Source: Vagococcus fluvialis bH819 | GTDB lineage: Bacteria; Bacillota; Bacilli; Lactobacillales; Vagococcaceae | DNA: 64,000 bases | Direction: 5' to 3' | Assembly: GCF_900163795.1 (NCBI RefSeq) | Contig: NZ_FWFD01000013.1 | Span: 62,001 to 126,000 of the forward strand | In this document: piece after piece, positions 27,601-36,158 of the stretch | Numbering within the stretch: the first letter of the stretch is position 1 | Layout: the number at the start of each line of letters is the position of its first letter | The notes under the pieces: generated by a model | What the model saw: only the letters and a program-made list of their open reading frames with translations | Database searches by the model: none | What the model was told of the DNA's origin: nothing | Program-made: the position numbers and the translations under genes

Positions 27601-30600
27601 AGCAATAGATACAGCTAAAACTGCAGATGGTGTGGATGAAGCAAAAGGTAAAGGAATTGAACTAATTGATAATCAATACCAACCAGGAAATTCATTAGTT
27701 GCTCGTAAGGAAGATGCTAAAAAAGTAATCGATCAAGAAGCAGCATTAATTAAAGATCGTATTAACAATGATCCAACGTTAACAAATGAAGAAAAAGTAG
27801 AACAAGCTGGTAGAGTGGATCAAGAAGCAGAACATGCTAAAGCAAATATTGATACAGCGACAGATGCAAGCGGAGTAGATAGTGCAAAGGGTAAGGGAAT
27901 TGAACTAATTAATAATCAATATCAAACAGGTGACTCTTTGGTTAGCCGTAAAGAATCAGCAAAAGATGCTATTGATAGAGAAGCAACCTTTACTAAAGAG
28001 CAAATTAGTAACGATGCAACATTAACAGAAGCCGAAAAATTAAATCAAATTAACGGAGTCGATCAAGAAGCAACAACTGCTAAGGCAGCGATTGATGCGG
28101 CAACGAATGCAAGTGAAGTAGATAGCGCAAAAGGCAAGGGAATTGAGTTAATCGATAACCAATACCAACCTGGCATTTCAATAATTGATCGTCAAAATGC
28201 AGCCAAAGATGCGATTGATCAAGAAGCCAGCTCAACGAAAGAACGGATTACTAATGATCCAACCTTAACAGAGGAAGAAAAAATAGAACAAAGCAATCGA
28301 GTGGACCAAGCAGCAGAAACTGCTAAAATAGCCATTGATGCAGCAACAGACGCTAATGGTGTGGATGGTTCTAAGGGTCAAGGTGTGACAAATATTGATA
28401 ATCAATACCAAACAAGTCAACCGCTAGAAGAGCGCAAAGAAGCAGCTAAAGTAAGAATTGATGAAGCAGCAAGTGATGCGAAAAATCGAATTACGAATGA
28501 TCCAACTCTGACGGATGAAGAAAAAGCGATTCAAAGTGCGGGTGTTGATCAAGCTGCGGCAATCGCTAAATCAGAAATCGATGCAGCGACAGATGCAAGT
28601 GGCGTGGATAGAGAAAAAGGTCAAGGAATCACGAATATTGACAATAATTATCAGCCAGGAACTTCTTTAGATGGACGTAAAGAAACAGCAAAAGCAGGAA
28701 TTGATCAAGCAGCTCAGGAAGCAAAAGAAAAAATTGCTAATGATCCAACTTTAACAGCAGAAGAGAAAGCAAATCAAAGCAATGGTGTGGCTGAAGCAGC
28801 GACAAAAGCCAAAGAAGCAATTGATGCAGCAACAGATGCAAGTGGCGTGGATAGAGAAAAAGGTCAAGGGATTACGAATATTGACAATAACTATCAACCA
28901 GGAAGTGGACTTGATACACGTAAAGATTTAGCTAAGTTTGATATCGATGAAGCGGCAAAAGCAACAAAAGAAAAAATTACGAATGATTCAACACTAACAA
29001 CTGAAGAAAAAGCAAAACAAAGTAACGGTGTAGATGAAGCAGCGACAAAAGCCAAAGAAGCAATTGACGCAGCAACTGATGCAAATGGTGTAGACAGTGC
29101 GAAGGGTCAAGGAATCACAACGATTGACAATAACTATCAACCTGGTAACCCATTAGATTTACGTAAAGAAACTGCTAAGGCAGGTATTGATGCTGAGGCT
29201 AAAGCTATTAAAGAAAAAATCAACAATGATTCTACATTAACGAAAGAAGAAAAAGCAAAACAAAGTGCTGGTGTAGATGAAGCAGCAACAAAAGCTAAAG
29301 AAGCGATTGATACAGCAACCGATGCAAGTGGTGTAGACAGTGCGAAGGGTCAAGGCATCACAACTATCAATAAAGAGTATCAGCCAGGAAGTGCTTTAGA
29401 TAGTAGGAAAGAAGATGCTAAAAAAGCAATCGATAACGAAGCAAAATTAATTAAAGAAAAGATTAATAATGATTCTACCCTAACAAAAGCAGAAAAAGAA
29501 AAACAAAGTAAAGGTGTAGATGAAGCAGCAACAGACGCTAAAAAAGCAATTGATGCGGCTAAAAATGCTGATGGTGTAGATAGTGCCAAAGGACAAGGCA
29601 TTACGAATGTTGACAATAACTATCAACCAGGAAATCAGTTAGACGGTCGTAAAGAAGAAGCTAAGAAAGCAATTGATGAAGCAGCAAAGGCAACAAAAGA
29701 AAAAATTACGAATGATTCTACCTTAACAAAAGCTGAAAAAGAAAAACAAAGTAAAGGCGTAGATGAAGCAGCAACAGACGCTAAAAAAGCAATTGATGCG
29801 GCTAAGAATGCTGATGGCGTAGACAATGCGAAAGGTCAAGGAATTACAAGTATCGATAAGGAATATAAAACTGGTAATGTTTTAGACACACGTAAATCTG
29901 AGGCTAAAAAAGCAATAGACGAAGCTGAAAAAGCAACGAAAGCAGCAATTGCAAAAGATTCAACATTAACTGAAAAAGAAAAAGCAGCACAAACTAAAGC
30001 AGTCGAAACAGAAGCTAAGAAAGCTAAAGAAGCGATTGATGCAGCCAAAACTGCAGATGATGTAGATAGTGCTAAAGGGCAAGGAATCTCCGATATCACT
30101 AAGCAACATGAATCAGGAAAAGCTGTAGAATCACAAAAAGAAGCGGCTAAAAAAGCCTTGGACGAAGCAGCAAAGGCAACAAAAGAAGCAATTAGCAAGG
30201 ATTCAAGTTTAACTGCAAAAGAAAAAGAAACACAAACAAAAGCAGTTGATAAAGCCTTAGAAGAAGCAGTGAAAGCAATTGATACAGCAAAAACTGTTGA
30301 TGAAGTAAATAATGCAAAAGATAAGGGAACAAAAGAAATTGCTAAAAAACATGTCCCTGGTAAAAAATTAGAAACACAAAAAGAAGAAGCCAAAAAAGAA
30401 ATTGAGAAAGTTGCAGAAAAAACGAGAGAAGCAATCAATAAAGATACAAGTTTAACTGCAAAAGAAAAAGCAGCGCAAATCAAAGCAGTTGATAAAGCCT
30501 TAGAAGAAGCAATAAAAGCGATTAGTGAGGCTAAAGATGCGGATGCGATTGAAAAAGTTAAAGTGGATGCTGTAGAATCTGTTGAAAATCAACATAAACC

Positions 30601-30838
30601 AGGCAAAAAAATACCTGGAAAAACTGGTGGTAACGGAATTAATGGAACTAATACCGGAGGAAAAGGAACATCTTCAGGTGGCGGTTATACATCAGGAACA
30701 TCTGGCAATACAGGACGCTCTACTTTACCTAAGACAGGTAGCGAAGAAACTGGCTACTTGGCAGGATTGATTGGCTTTGCTCTATCAGGATTAGCGTTGT
30801 TAGGATTTAGAAAAAGACGTAACACTGAAGAAGAGTAA
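24629..30838 (+). CDS. Giant LPXTG surface protein with twenty 81-residue repeats
   Basis: 2069 residues. The N-terminus has a long signal peptide (cleavage near SASAES, about residue 47). Residues 100-210 form a unique domain, 215-290 resemble a MucBP-like unit and 300-375 an Ig-like domain with GTGIPGDKIVIKDSKG. From about residue 385 to 1990 there are twenty tandem repeats resembling DUF1542: each has KxAIDxEAxxxK, then NDPTLTxEEKxxQ, then AKxAIDxA, then GxxxIDxxYxPG. A Gly/Ser/Thr-rich linker, LPKTG (residues 2033-2037), a hydrophobic helix and FRKRR follow. Such proteins are sortase-anchored fibrous adhesins. The repeats are predicted helical bundles making a long stalk. Confidence 0.92.
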   Translation: MKNKNIQSPKYDTKYRGKGRLVKKNKVLISVLTTSAFLLPVFSASAESVSTSGGRLNSFPSMNFLDNNNLLTGETTEGNMTIKDNINNPNNAPLLSDDKYYPIRVYSNASGTVMYSIAISRTTKDLKVQIFEKKGTEFEGKESIVIQPGKVGVIRQKEFTLKKSGNFYAFFSKDGEKLHIPYNWNAGLNGKPFDYTTPWGENGARDVNDDSGIYIPGEVKVTANFKDSSGKRMTDVSGAEISEEVYRMYKGQTYTYNIDNVPKIPGYKVKVPDNVSGTPHEQNVNEEKVVFVYEFDKEAHKPEFKLVLEGRNEVNGTGIPGDKIVIKDSKGNKLGEGVVDANSEFKIVTSRPLVKDEILTATPNTGKEEGTSNTVPVQEDIYTKELEKVAAETKKIINDDPLLTTEEKKEQQKAVDKILEKEKENLSKAITEEELSEVVTEGTKNIEQEYKQGKTLDEQQKAAKETLDKVIKETKEAIENDGTLTTAEKETQSKAVDTAGKTAKDVIDATNTADDLKVALETGTSNVKAEHKPGTSVEDQKNQAKESLDKVIKETKKAIENDPTLTNVEKEAQSKAVDEAGTLAKKELEDAANAEDLKTALETGTTNIKVEYKPGTSVEEQKNQARATLDKVIKETKEAIENDPTLTAAEKETQKNAVNETGKAAKETMDKANAAEDLKIATESGTTAVIKEHVPGSGLNVRKETAKDLIDQEVAATKKAIENDPTLTTSEKEKQSEAAVNEGEIAKKAIDVAIDADGINNETAKGIETVANQHKSGDAVDIRKEDAKKAIDEEAKVIKEKITNDPTLTKEEKERQSGKVDQEATTAKKAIDTAKTADGVDEAKGKGIELIDNQYQPGNSLVARKEDAKKVIDQEAKVIKEKITSDPTLTKEEKALQSSKVDEEAKTAKTAIDTATTADGVDEAKGKGIELIDNQYRPGSTLDSRKESAKKAIEQEAILTKEQIMNDPTLTDEEKAEQAGKVDQEAKTAKTAIDTAKTADGVDEAKGKGIELIDNQYQPGNSLVARKEDAKKVIDQEAALIKDRINNDPTLTNEEKVEQAGRVDQEAEHAKANIDTATDASGVDSAKGKGIELINNQYQTGDSLVSRKESAKDAIDREATFTKEQISNDATLTEAEKLNQINGVDQEATTAKAAIDAATNASEVDSAKGKGIELIDNQYQPGISIIDRQNAAKDAIDQEASSTKERITNDPTLTEEEKIEQSNRVDQAAETAKIAIDAATDANGVDGSKGQGVTNIDNQYQTSQPLEERKEAAKVRIDEAASDAKNRITNDPTLTDEEKAIQSAGVDQAAAIAKSEIDAATDASGVDREKGQGITNIDNNYQPGTSLDGRKETAKAGIDQAAQEAKEKIANDPTLTAEEKANQSNGVAEAATKAKEAIDAATDASGVDREKGQGITNIDNNYQPGSGLDTRKDLAKFDIDEAAKATKEKITNDSTLTTEEKAKQSNGVDEAATKAKEAIDAATDANGVDSAKGQGITTIDNNYQPGNPLDLRKETAKAGIDAEAKAIKEKINNDSTLTKEEKAKQSAGVDEAATKAKEAIDTATDASGVDSAKGQGITTINKEYQPGSALDSRKEDAKKAIDNEAKLIKEKINNDSTLTKAEKEKQSKGVDEAATDAKKAIDAAKNADGVDSAKGQGITNVDNNYQPGNQLDGRKEEAKKAIDEAAKATKEKITNDSTLTKAEKEKQSKGVDEAATDAKKAIDAAKNADGVDNAKGQGITSIDKEYKTGNVLDTRKSEAKKAIDEAEKATKAAIAKDSTLTEKEKAAQTKAVETEAKKAKEAIDAAKTADDVDSAKGQGISDITKQHESGKAVESQKEAAKKALDEAAKATKEAISKDSSLTAKEKETQTKAVDKALEEAVKAIDTAKTVDEVNNAKDKGTKEIAKKHVPGKKLETQKEEAKKEIEKVAEKTREAINKDTSLTAKEKAAQIKAVDKALEEAIKAISEAKDADAIEKVKVDAVESVENQHKPGKKIPGKTGGNGINGTNTGGKGTSSGGGYTSGTSGNTGRSTLPKTGSEETGYLAGLIGFALSGLALLGFRKRRNTEEE
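25766..30600 (+). repeat. Twenty tandem 243-bp coding repeats with constant length
   Basis: The codon for Asp in the DPTLT/DSTLT motif lies at 25826, 26069, 26312, 26555, 26798, 27041 and so on to 30443. All nineteen intervals are exactly 243 bases. The copies have diverged in sequence (first, middle and last differ strongly) but not in length. Confidence 0.9.
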
Positions 30839-30950
30839 AAGCTGAGTAAAAGAAGATACATAGATTTAAAATTACTGGTTCTACTTAAATAACTATTGAT
30901 ACAGGGTGGACAAAAGTCATACAACCTTTGACTATTAAAAATATTTGTGT

Positions 30951-30991
30951 AAAAAACAGAGACTGATATTTCGATCAGCCTCTGTTTTTTT
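30951..30991 (+). terminator. Terminator of the giant surface protein gene
   Basis: ACAGAG-A-CTGAT and ATCAG-C-CTCTGT pair around ATTTCG with a T run after and an A run before, so it may also serve the converging gene. Confidence 0.85.
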
Positions 30992-31019
30992 GTTGAGTGA
31001 AGGTCTATAAATAATTGTT

Positions 31020-32831
31020 TCAAATCAAACTAGAAATGATTTTTGCTGTTTCTACAGGTTGACTAATTGGAAAATGGTGCCCATAAGGTAAAATTTCTTT
31101 AATATCAAAGTTTTCAGGTTGTTTGTAACTGCTATCTTTTGAACCCCAGATACTCGGTATTAAGTTAATTTCTGGTTTATTAAAAATCATTTTATGTAGA
31201 ATCTCATTTATAAGCAGATTTGTATTTAAAATCCTCGGAGAACTGAAGCTGTTTTTTACTTTTTCAAAATAAATTTCAGATAGTTTTTCTTCTTTTGAGA
31301 AAAATCCTTTTTTCATAAAATATTGTTTTAATTGTTGGGTACTAACTGATTTTAATAAGATTTTACTCAACCATCGGGGTGGATTTTTTTTAATTTTAAG
31401 AATGGGAGGTTGTAGTAAAACAAGTTGCTGACTACTTGATAAAATATCTCTTTGAAGACCTTCCAATAAAAGGGCAGCACCGAAAGAGTGACCAACAAAA
31501 GTTGCTTCGTTGTTAGTTTCTTGTTGAATCATTTGAATGATTTTTAGGTAAGGTTCAAGCACCTCTTTATTTGGTCGAAAAGGTGAGCGTCCAAACCCAG
31601 GTAAGTCAATTATCCAAATAGGACGATTAGTTTGCTTATTTAATTCACGTCCTAAAGGAAATAAATCTGAACCATCACTAAATAAACCGTGAATTAAAAC
31701 AATAGGTTTTCCATTTCCTTCCAGTTGATAAAGGGTTGTTTGGTTAAGTGTTGTTCGAATGAAAGAATTGGTACCTATTTTTCCAAAAGTAAGTGTGTAA
31801 TCAATATCAGCAACAACTAAAGCAAGTGAGTTATTAACAGATAATTCATCAATTAAGTGAAATGGAAAATCTTTTTTAACCTGTTGATTCTCAAACTCTC
31901 TATCAGTTATAAAATTTAGACTGGATTTAGAAACACCAGTAATCTGACTACCACCTAAAGACATAATAGCCTTTAGAAAAGGCATAGGTGCTATTATTTT
32001 CGGTATTTTCATATTCATCGATTGAGAAATAAGAGTCATTAATTGTGGTAAATTTAAATCTTCTTTTTTATCTTGTACTAGCGTGTAAGTAGCCGTTTTT
32101 TTAGGTTTGGAAAATAAAGCTCTCACTACAAAATTAACAAAGATATCGTTATGAATAACAGGTAATCGATAATTTTTTCCACCAGGAATAACAGGCAAAA
32201 GCCCTTGTCTAATAATCTTCATAAATAATCCGAACCCAGCTAGTTGCTCTGTTGCACCTGTGTGTTTTGTACCAATAACAGTGGGTGGGTTAATAACTGT
32301 CAATGGAAAATTTTCTTGTAAGGCAATTTGGCGAATCAAGATATCAGCTTGAAACTTCATTTGCTCATAGTAAGAATCATTGACTAATAAAGGGTGCATC
32401 TTATTAAAAACATCATAGTTCAACCAATCTTTTTGTTTATCATTAAAGGGACTCATGTAGCCGACAATATGAATTAGTTGTTGTAGTCCCCTTTTTTTAT
32501 GAATTTCTGTAGCTAATTCAGAGACATGCTTCGCACCGTTTAGAAATGCTGTTTTAGCAGCATCTTTTGGGAGTGCTATATCCATTGGTCCTCCGCAGTG
32601 AATGATTGAATCACAAGAAAGAGCGATTTTTTTGTCATCACTATTTAAACCTAAGCTAGGTAAGGTTAAATCCCCAGTGATCAGCTGAATCTTTGAGTCA
32701 TTAAGCATTTTTAGATAGTGAGCTTTTTCTTTATTTCTAACTAGTAATGTCAAATTAATATTTTTTTTAGCAAGCTGGGTAACAAGTTCACTACCAATAA
32801 ATCCTGTGGCACCAATAATTAATACGTTCAT
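31020..32831 (-). CDS. Fusion of NAD(P)-dependent reductase and alpha/beta hydrolase
   Basis: 603 residues in two enzymatic halves. Residues 1-350 are an extended short-chain dehydrogenase/NmrA-like Rossmann domain: GATGFIG (7-13), a YYEQMK segment resembling YxxxK, and NPPTVIG. Residues 365-603 are an alpha/beta hydrolase with HGLF, GHSFGA (nucleophile Ser449) and a C-terminal PYGHHF carrying the catalytic histidine. The pairing suggests action on an acyl or ester-linked substrate, but the pathway is unknown. AAAAAGGAG precedes ATG. A predicted operator sits between its promoter and ribosome site, and a TetR gene lies just upstream on the same strand. Confidence 0.8.
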   Translation of the reverse strand: MNVLIIGATGFIGSELVTQLAKKNINLTLLVRNKEKAHYLKMLNDSKIQLITGDLTLPSLGLNSDDKKIALSCDSIIHCGGPMDIALPKDAAKTAFLNGAKHVSELATEIHKKRGLQQLIHIVGYMSPFNDKQKDWLNYDVFNKMHPLLVNDSYYEQMKFQADILIRQIALQENFPLTVINPPTVIGTKHTGATEQLAGFGLFMKIIRQGLLPVIPGGKNYRLPVIHNDIFVNFVVRALFSKPKKTATYTLVQDKKEDLNLPQLMTLISQSMNMKIPKIIAPMPFLKAIMSLGGSQITGVSKSSLNFITDREFENQQVKKDFPFHLIDELSVNNSLALVVADIDYTLTFGKIGTNSFIRTTLNQTTLYQLEGNGKPIVLIHGLFSDGSDLFPLGRELNKQTNRPIWIIDLPGFGRSPFRPNKEVLEPYLKIIQMIQQETNNEATFVGHSFGAALLLEGLQRDILSSSQQLVLLQPPILKIKKNPPRWLSKILLKSVSTQQLKQYFMKKGFFSKEEKLSEIYFEKVKNSFSSPRILNTNLLINEILHKMIFNKPEINLIPSIWGSKDSSYKQPENFDIKEILPYGHHFPISQPVETAKIISSLI

Positions 32832-32847
32832 AAGTTATTCTCCTTTT

Positions 32848-32865
32848 TAGTACCGTTCAGTACTA
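32848..32865 (-). promoter_or_regulatory. Predicted TetR operator of the fusion gene
   Basis: The inverted repeat TAGTAC-N6-GTACTA (7-bp perfect arms including outer T/A, 32847-32866) lies 17 bases before the start codon. A TCTAAT -10-like box lies just upstream on the minus strand, so the operator would cover the transcription start. The same 18-bp architecture is found at the tetR start (33475-33492). Confidence 0.65.
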
Positions 32866-32874
32866 ATTAGATTT

Positions 32875-32900
32875 AAAAAAATTACTCTTAAACGAGTAAT
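32875..32900 (-). terminator. Terminator of tetR
   Basis: On the minus strand ATTACTC-GTTTAA-GAGTAAT is followed by a T run. The 7-bp stem overlaps the tetR stop codon. The stem is GC-poor, so termination may be partial. Confidence 0.55.
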
Positions 32901-33472
32901 TTAAATAATTGTTTAGCTGTTGTTGTGATAATCCGGTTGTCTTTTTGAATTTCTGCAAGAAATAGTGCGCCTTCTAAATTGGTAATAAATAGTTGAGAAA
33001 TCTCTGCTGGGTTAAGACCTTGCTTGAATTCTTTTGTTTCAATCCCTTCTTGAATAAGGCGTTCGCAGACAAAAGTTAAATTCGCAAAAAATTGAGCGAT
33101 TTTTTCTTTGACAATCGTTGTATTATTTGGTGCTTGAATGGCTAAGGTGATAAAAGGACAACCTCCTTGATAGTCCCGATTCTTTATACCTATAGAAAGA
33201 TTGTCTAAAAATAGTAAGGTTCTTTTCTCTACAGAGAGATTAATTTGAGAGAGAGCTATCTCAAGGTTTCTTTGATATAATTCAATCCAAAAATCAATCA
33301 CTGCAACTAAAAGTTCATCCTTATTAGAAAAATGATAGTACACATTTGATTTTGAAACATTACTAACGCGGACAATTTCATCCATACTCGTATAAACAAA
33401 ACCTTTTTCAAAAAATAGTTTAGCGGCCGTTTCAACAACATGGTCTTTATTAATTTTTTTATGATTTGTCAT
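32888..33472 (-). CDS. TetR/AcrR family repressor
   Basis: 194 residues. The N-terminal HTH includes AAKLFFEKGFVYTSMDEIVRVSNVSKSNVYYHFSNKDELL, a textbook TetR pattern. The C-terminal ligand domain has GCPFITLAIQ, found in the YcdC/TetR_C subgroup. There is no ribosome site before the ATG: a TTGCAT-17-TATAGT promoter places the transcription start on the ATG itself. A 14-bp inverted repeat covers the start. It probably represses itself and the downstream fusion gene. Confidence 0.88.
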   Translation of the reverse strand: MTNHKKINKDHVVETAAKLFFEKGFVYTSMDEIVRVSNVSKSNVYYHFSNKDELLVAVIDFWIELYQRNLEIALSQINLSVEKRTLLFLDNLSIGIKNRDYQGGCPFITLAIQAPNNTTIVKEKIAQFFANLTFVCERLIQEGIETKEFKQGLNPAEISQLFITNLEGALFLAEIQKDNRIITTTAKQLFKLLV

Positions 33473-33503
33473 ACTAGAACTATATAGTACTAGTATGACA
33501 AAT
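33464..33503. promoter_or_regulatory. tetR promoter-operator with 14-bp inverted repeat and predicted leaderless start
   Basis: ATTTGTCATACTAG (33464-33477) and CTAGTATGACAAAT (33490-33503) are perfect inverted arms around 12 bases. Inside lies TAGAAC-TATATA-GTACTA (33475-33492), the same geometry as the site before the fusion gene. On the minus strand TTGCAT, 17 bases and TATAGT end six bases before the ATG, which predicts an mRNA without a 5' leader. Confidence 0.65.
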
Positions 33504-33596
33504 GCAATCTTTTTTTATTAATCTTAGAAGATTAATATAAAAAATGATTAAAATGAGATAGAATGAAGTAAATAGAAAATTATTGGAGGAGCAGAA

Positions 33597-34424
33597 ATGA
33601 AAAAAATCACGAAAATAATTTCAGTAGCAATGCTATCAATCATTTTAGCATCTTGCAGCAATAATAAAAATTTTGACCAATCCATGCAAAAAACTAAAGA
33701 AGCTATTATCGAACAAAAGTTTGAACAAGCAGAAGGTTTTGTAGAGATGGCGTTAGAAAGCAAACCGAAAGATCCAACAGCTAAAAATTATCAAAGTCAA
33801 ATTCAGTTTTACAATGAAGCGATGAGTTTTAAAGAGAAAAAGGAAACTAAAAATGCACTCGTAAAATTAGATAATGTGATCGAAATTAAAGATGGTTCAG
33901 AAAAATTGGTTGAGTATGCAAAAAAAGATAAAGAGGAGTTAGCGTCTCAAAAAGAAGAACCAGAAGAAACAGCTAAAAAAGAAGAAAAAAAAGAAACGAA
34001 GACTATTTGGAATGCGGATAAGAAAAATAAACTACGTGGTTTTATGGCAGATTTTAGCGTGACGATGGATCAAAGCTATAAAGAATACAATCAAACGAGT
34101 GATGTGGATCTTTATGGTGTAGGATTGCCTAGTGCACTTCTTAACGGAAATTGGACAATGGCAATCAATAATCAGCCAGTTCCATTGGAGTGGTCCGAAA
34201 CGGGTGAAGGAGCTGCTACTTATCAATTAGTCGCCGTTTATTCAGATGCAGACACGCAGCCGTATTTAAAAAAACATGTCTACTTTTTCATTATAGAAAA
34301 TGGCGTACCTAAAGTCTATGTGACCCAACAAAATCAAGGAAATGAAGAAAATTATCTACATTTTAAAGTAACTGAAAATAATGAGTTGAATAACGGATTT
34401 AGTAGAATTGTGAATGAAAAATAA
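33597..34424 (+). CDS. Lipoprotein with C-terminal DUF4767-like domain
   Basis: 275 residues with a lipoprotein signal peptide; the lipobox LASC gives the lipidated cysteine at about residue 19. Residues 25-110 look like TPR-type helices (EAIIEQKFEQAEGFVEMALESKP). A Lys/Glu-rich linker follows. From about 140 the WNADKKNKLRGFMADFSVTMDQ pattern and the rest match DUF4767, a domain of Firmicute lipoproteins of unknown role. GGAGGAG lies before the ATG. It appears monocistronic. Confidence 0.8.
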   Translation: MKKITKIISVAMLSIILASCSNNKNFDQSMQKTKEAIIEQKFEQAEGFVEMALESKPKDPTAKNYQSQIQFYNEAMSFKEKKETKNALVKLDNVIEIKDGSEKLVEYAKKDKEELASQKEEPEETAKKEEKKETKTIWNADKKNKLRGFMADFSVTMDQSYKEYNQTSDVDLYGVGLPSALLNGNWTMAINNQPVPLEWSETGEGAATYQLVAVYSDADTQPYLKKHVYFFIIENGVPKVYVTQQNQGNEENYLHFKVTENNELNNGFSRIVNEK

Positions 34425-34444
34425 ATTCTAGAAATATTAATTTA

Positions 34445-34485
34445 AAAGCTGGCAAATCTTTACTCATAAGATTTGTCAGCTTTTT
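34445..34485. terminator. Bidirectional terminator between lipoprotein and LysR genes
   Basis: AGCTGGCAAATCTT and AAGATTTGTCAGCT pair (one G-T mismatch) around TACTCAT, with A and T runs outside. The right arm lies within the last codons of the converging lysR-type gene. Confidence 0.8.
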
Positions 34486-35362
34486 CTAAACACTCAATTT
34501 TAATTTTCAGATTTTTTAGAAATAAATTAGAAATGTTGGATAGTACGACATCTTTTTTCCAAATAAGATAAACAGGTGATGTCATTTTTGGAAATAATTC
34601 AATGAATTTGAGGTTCGTACCTGCTGTGTTGATAATACCATCAATGCAAAGGACGGCTATATTTCCAACGTCGCTTAATAACGAGGCATTGTATAGTAAG
34701 TTATAATGCCCTGTAATGTTTAAGTGATTCTTCTTATTACCAAACCAATTATAAAGTTGATGATTCATTAAAGATTGATTGGAGCTAAATAGCGGCACAT
34801 TGAATAAGTCGTTAGCAGTAATATAAGATTTATTAGCTAAAGAATGGTTTTTATTAACTAGAATTCCCCAAGTATCTGAATAGGGAAGTTGAAGAGACTC
34901 ATATTTGAGTTTTTCAACAGGATCAATGACTAAGGCAAAATCTAATAACCCTCGGTCTATTTTTTCGGAAATATCATCAAAATTTCCGCTATACAGCTGT
35001 GTGTTGATATCGGGATAGATTGCTAATAGTTCATCAACAACTTCGGCAATCAATTTAAAAAGAATGGTTTCTCCACCTCCAATAGAAAGAGTTCCACCAA
35101 TAATATCATTAATTTTAAGATTTGATTCTGTTTGACTGACTAAGGAAAGGATCTCTTCACTTCTTTTCTTTAAGTAAACACCGCTCTCAGTTAGAGTAAT
35201 ATAGCGATTTCCGCGAATAAATAGGGTGACGCCTAATTCTGTTTCCAATTCATTTAATTGCTTACTCAAAGTGGGTTGTGATACATGTAAAACTTCGGCA
35301 GCTCGACTGATATTTTTTTCTCTGACAACAGTTAAAAAATAATTTAAAACACGTAATTCCAA
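34460..35362 (-). CDS. LysR-family transcriptional regulator
   Basis: 300 residues. The N-terminal HTH contains NISRAAEVLHVSQPTLSKQLNELETELGVTLF, the standard LysR signature, followed by a substrate-binding domain. The start is TTG with AAAGGAAGTG upstream. It is transcribed divergently from a hexapeptide acetyltransferase gene, which is its most likely target. Confidence 0.93.
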   Translation of the reverse strand: MELRVLNYFLTVVREKNISRAAEVLHVSQPTLSKQLNELETELGVTLFIRGNRYITLTESGVYLKKRSEEILSLVSQTESNLKINDIIGGTLSIGGGETILFKLIAEVVDELLAIYPDINTQLYSGNFDDISEKIDRGLLDFALVIDPVEKLKYESLQLPYSDTWGILVNKNHSLANKSYITANDLFNVPLFSSNQSLMNHQLYNWFGNKKNHLNITGHYNLLYNASLLSDVGNIAVLCIDGIINTAGTNLKFIELFPKMTSPVYLIWKKDVVLSNISNLFLKNLKIKIECLEKADKSYE

Positions 35363-35387
35363 AGTAACACTTCCTTTCTATATTTAA

Positions 35388-35446
35388 AAGTTATAGTTGG
35401 CTATTCAGTATAAGTATTAGTTATTATGATTCTAACAAGTTATAGT
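35388..35446. promoter_or_regulatory. Divergent regulatory region, direct repeat AAGTTATAGT
   Basis: AAGTTATAGT occurs exactly at 35388-35397 and 35437-35446, and ATAG-TTGG-CTAT (35393-35404) is a small palindrome. These are candidate LysR-type binding sites between the divergent genes. Confidence 0.35.
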
Positions 35447-35481
35447 GAAAGTAACAAATAGTTGAAAGGGAAGATGAGAAA

Positions 35482-36048
35482 ATGAATAAACAATTATTAA
35501 ATAAAATTATTGATAAAAAAATTCTACCATTGTCAAAAGAATACGATGAGATTCACGCGATGAAAAAAAATAACGAGCAATTAGTTATGGAATTAAATAG
35601 TTGTTACCGAAATTCTAAAGAAGTTAATCAACTTGTAGGGCAAATCATTGACCAATCTATTGAGGATACTGTAAAAATTTCATTACCATTTTATACTGAT
35701 TTTGGAAAGCACATAGAATTAGGCAAAAACATATTCATTAATCAAAACGTTACTTTTGTTGATTTAGGTGGAATTACAATTGAAGATGATGTTTTAATCG
35801 GTCCAATGAGTCGACTAGTTACTGTTAATCATTTGATAAAACCATCTGAAAGAAGAGGACTTCAAGTTAAGCCAATTCATATTAAAAAAAATGCTTGGCT
35901 AGGAGCTAATGTTACTATTCTTCCGGGAGTGACTGTTGGAGAGAACAGTATTGTTTCCGCTGATTCAACAGTGACTAAAAATGTACCTGATAATGTGATT
36001 GTTGCTGGGACACCTGCCAAAATTCTGAAAGTGATTAAAGAAGAATAA
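35482..36048 (+). CDS. Hexapeptide-repeat O-acetyltransferase (maltose/galactoside acetyltransferase-like)
   Basis: 188 residues. A short helical N-terminus precedes left-handed beta-helix hexapeptide repeats ([54 protein letters not shown]) and the typical ending AGTPAKILK. The conserved VNHL carries the likely catalytic histidine. It transfers acetyl groups from acetyl-CoA to a sugar or similar alcohol; the acceptor is unknown. Confidence 0.88.
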   Translation: MNKQLLNKIIDKKILPLSKEYDEIHAMKKNNEQLVMELNSCYRNSKEVNQLVGQIIDQSIEDTVKISLPFYTDFGKHIELGKNIFINQNVTFVDLGGITIEDDVLIGPMSRLVTVNHLIKPSERRGLQVKPIHIKKNAWLGANVTILPGVTVGENSIVSADSTVTKNVPDNVIVAGTPAKILKVIKEE

Positions 36049-36158
36049 GAATAAGGGTTAACTTATTTTTTATCAAAAATTTTACTTGTTTTCACCTCCA
36101 AATAACGTATAGTAGAGAAAGAAGAAATGACTATCAAGAGATAAAGGAAGTGAGTAAC

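Noticed and set aside
24646-30483. Several long minus-strand ORFs inside the giant surface protein gene
   Set aside because: They repeat with the 243-bp period and are Ser/Ala/Phe-rich shadows of the coding strand.
25766-30600. CRISPR-like array suggested by regular repeats
   Set aside because: The period is 243 bases, in frame, and encodes tandem protein repeats.
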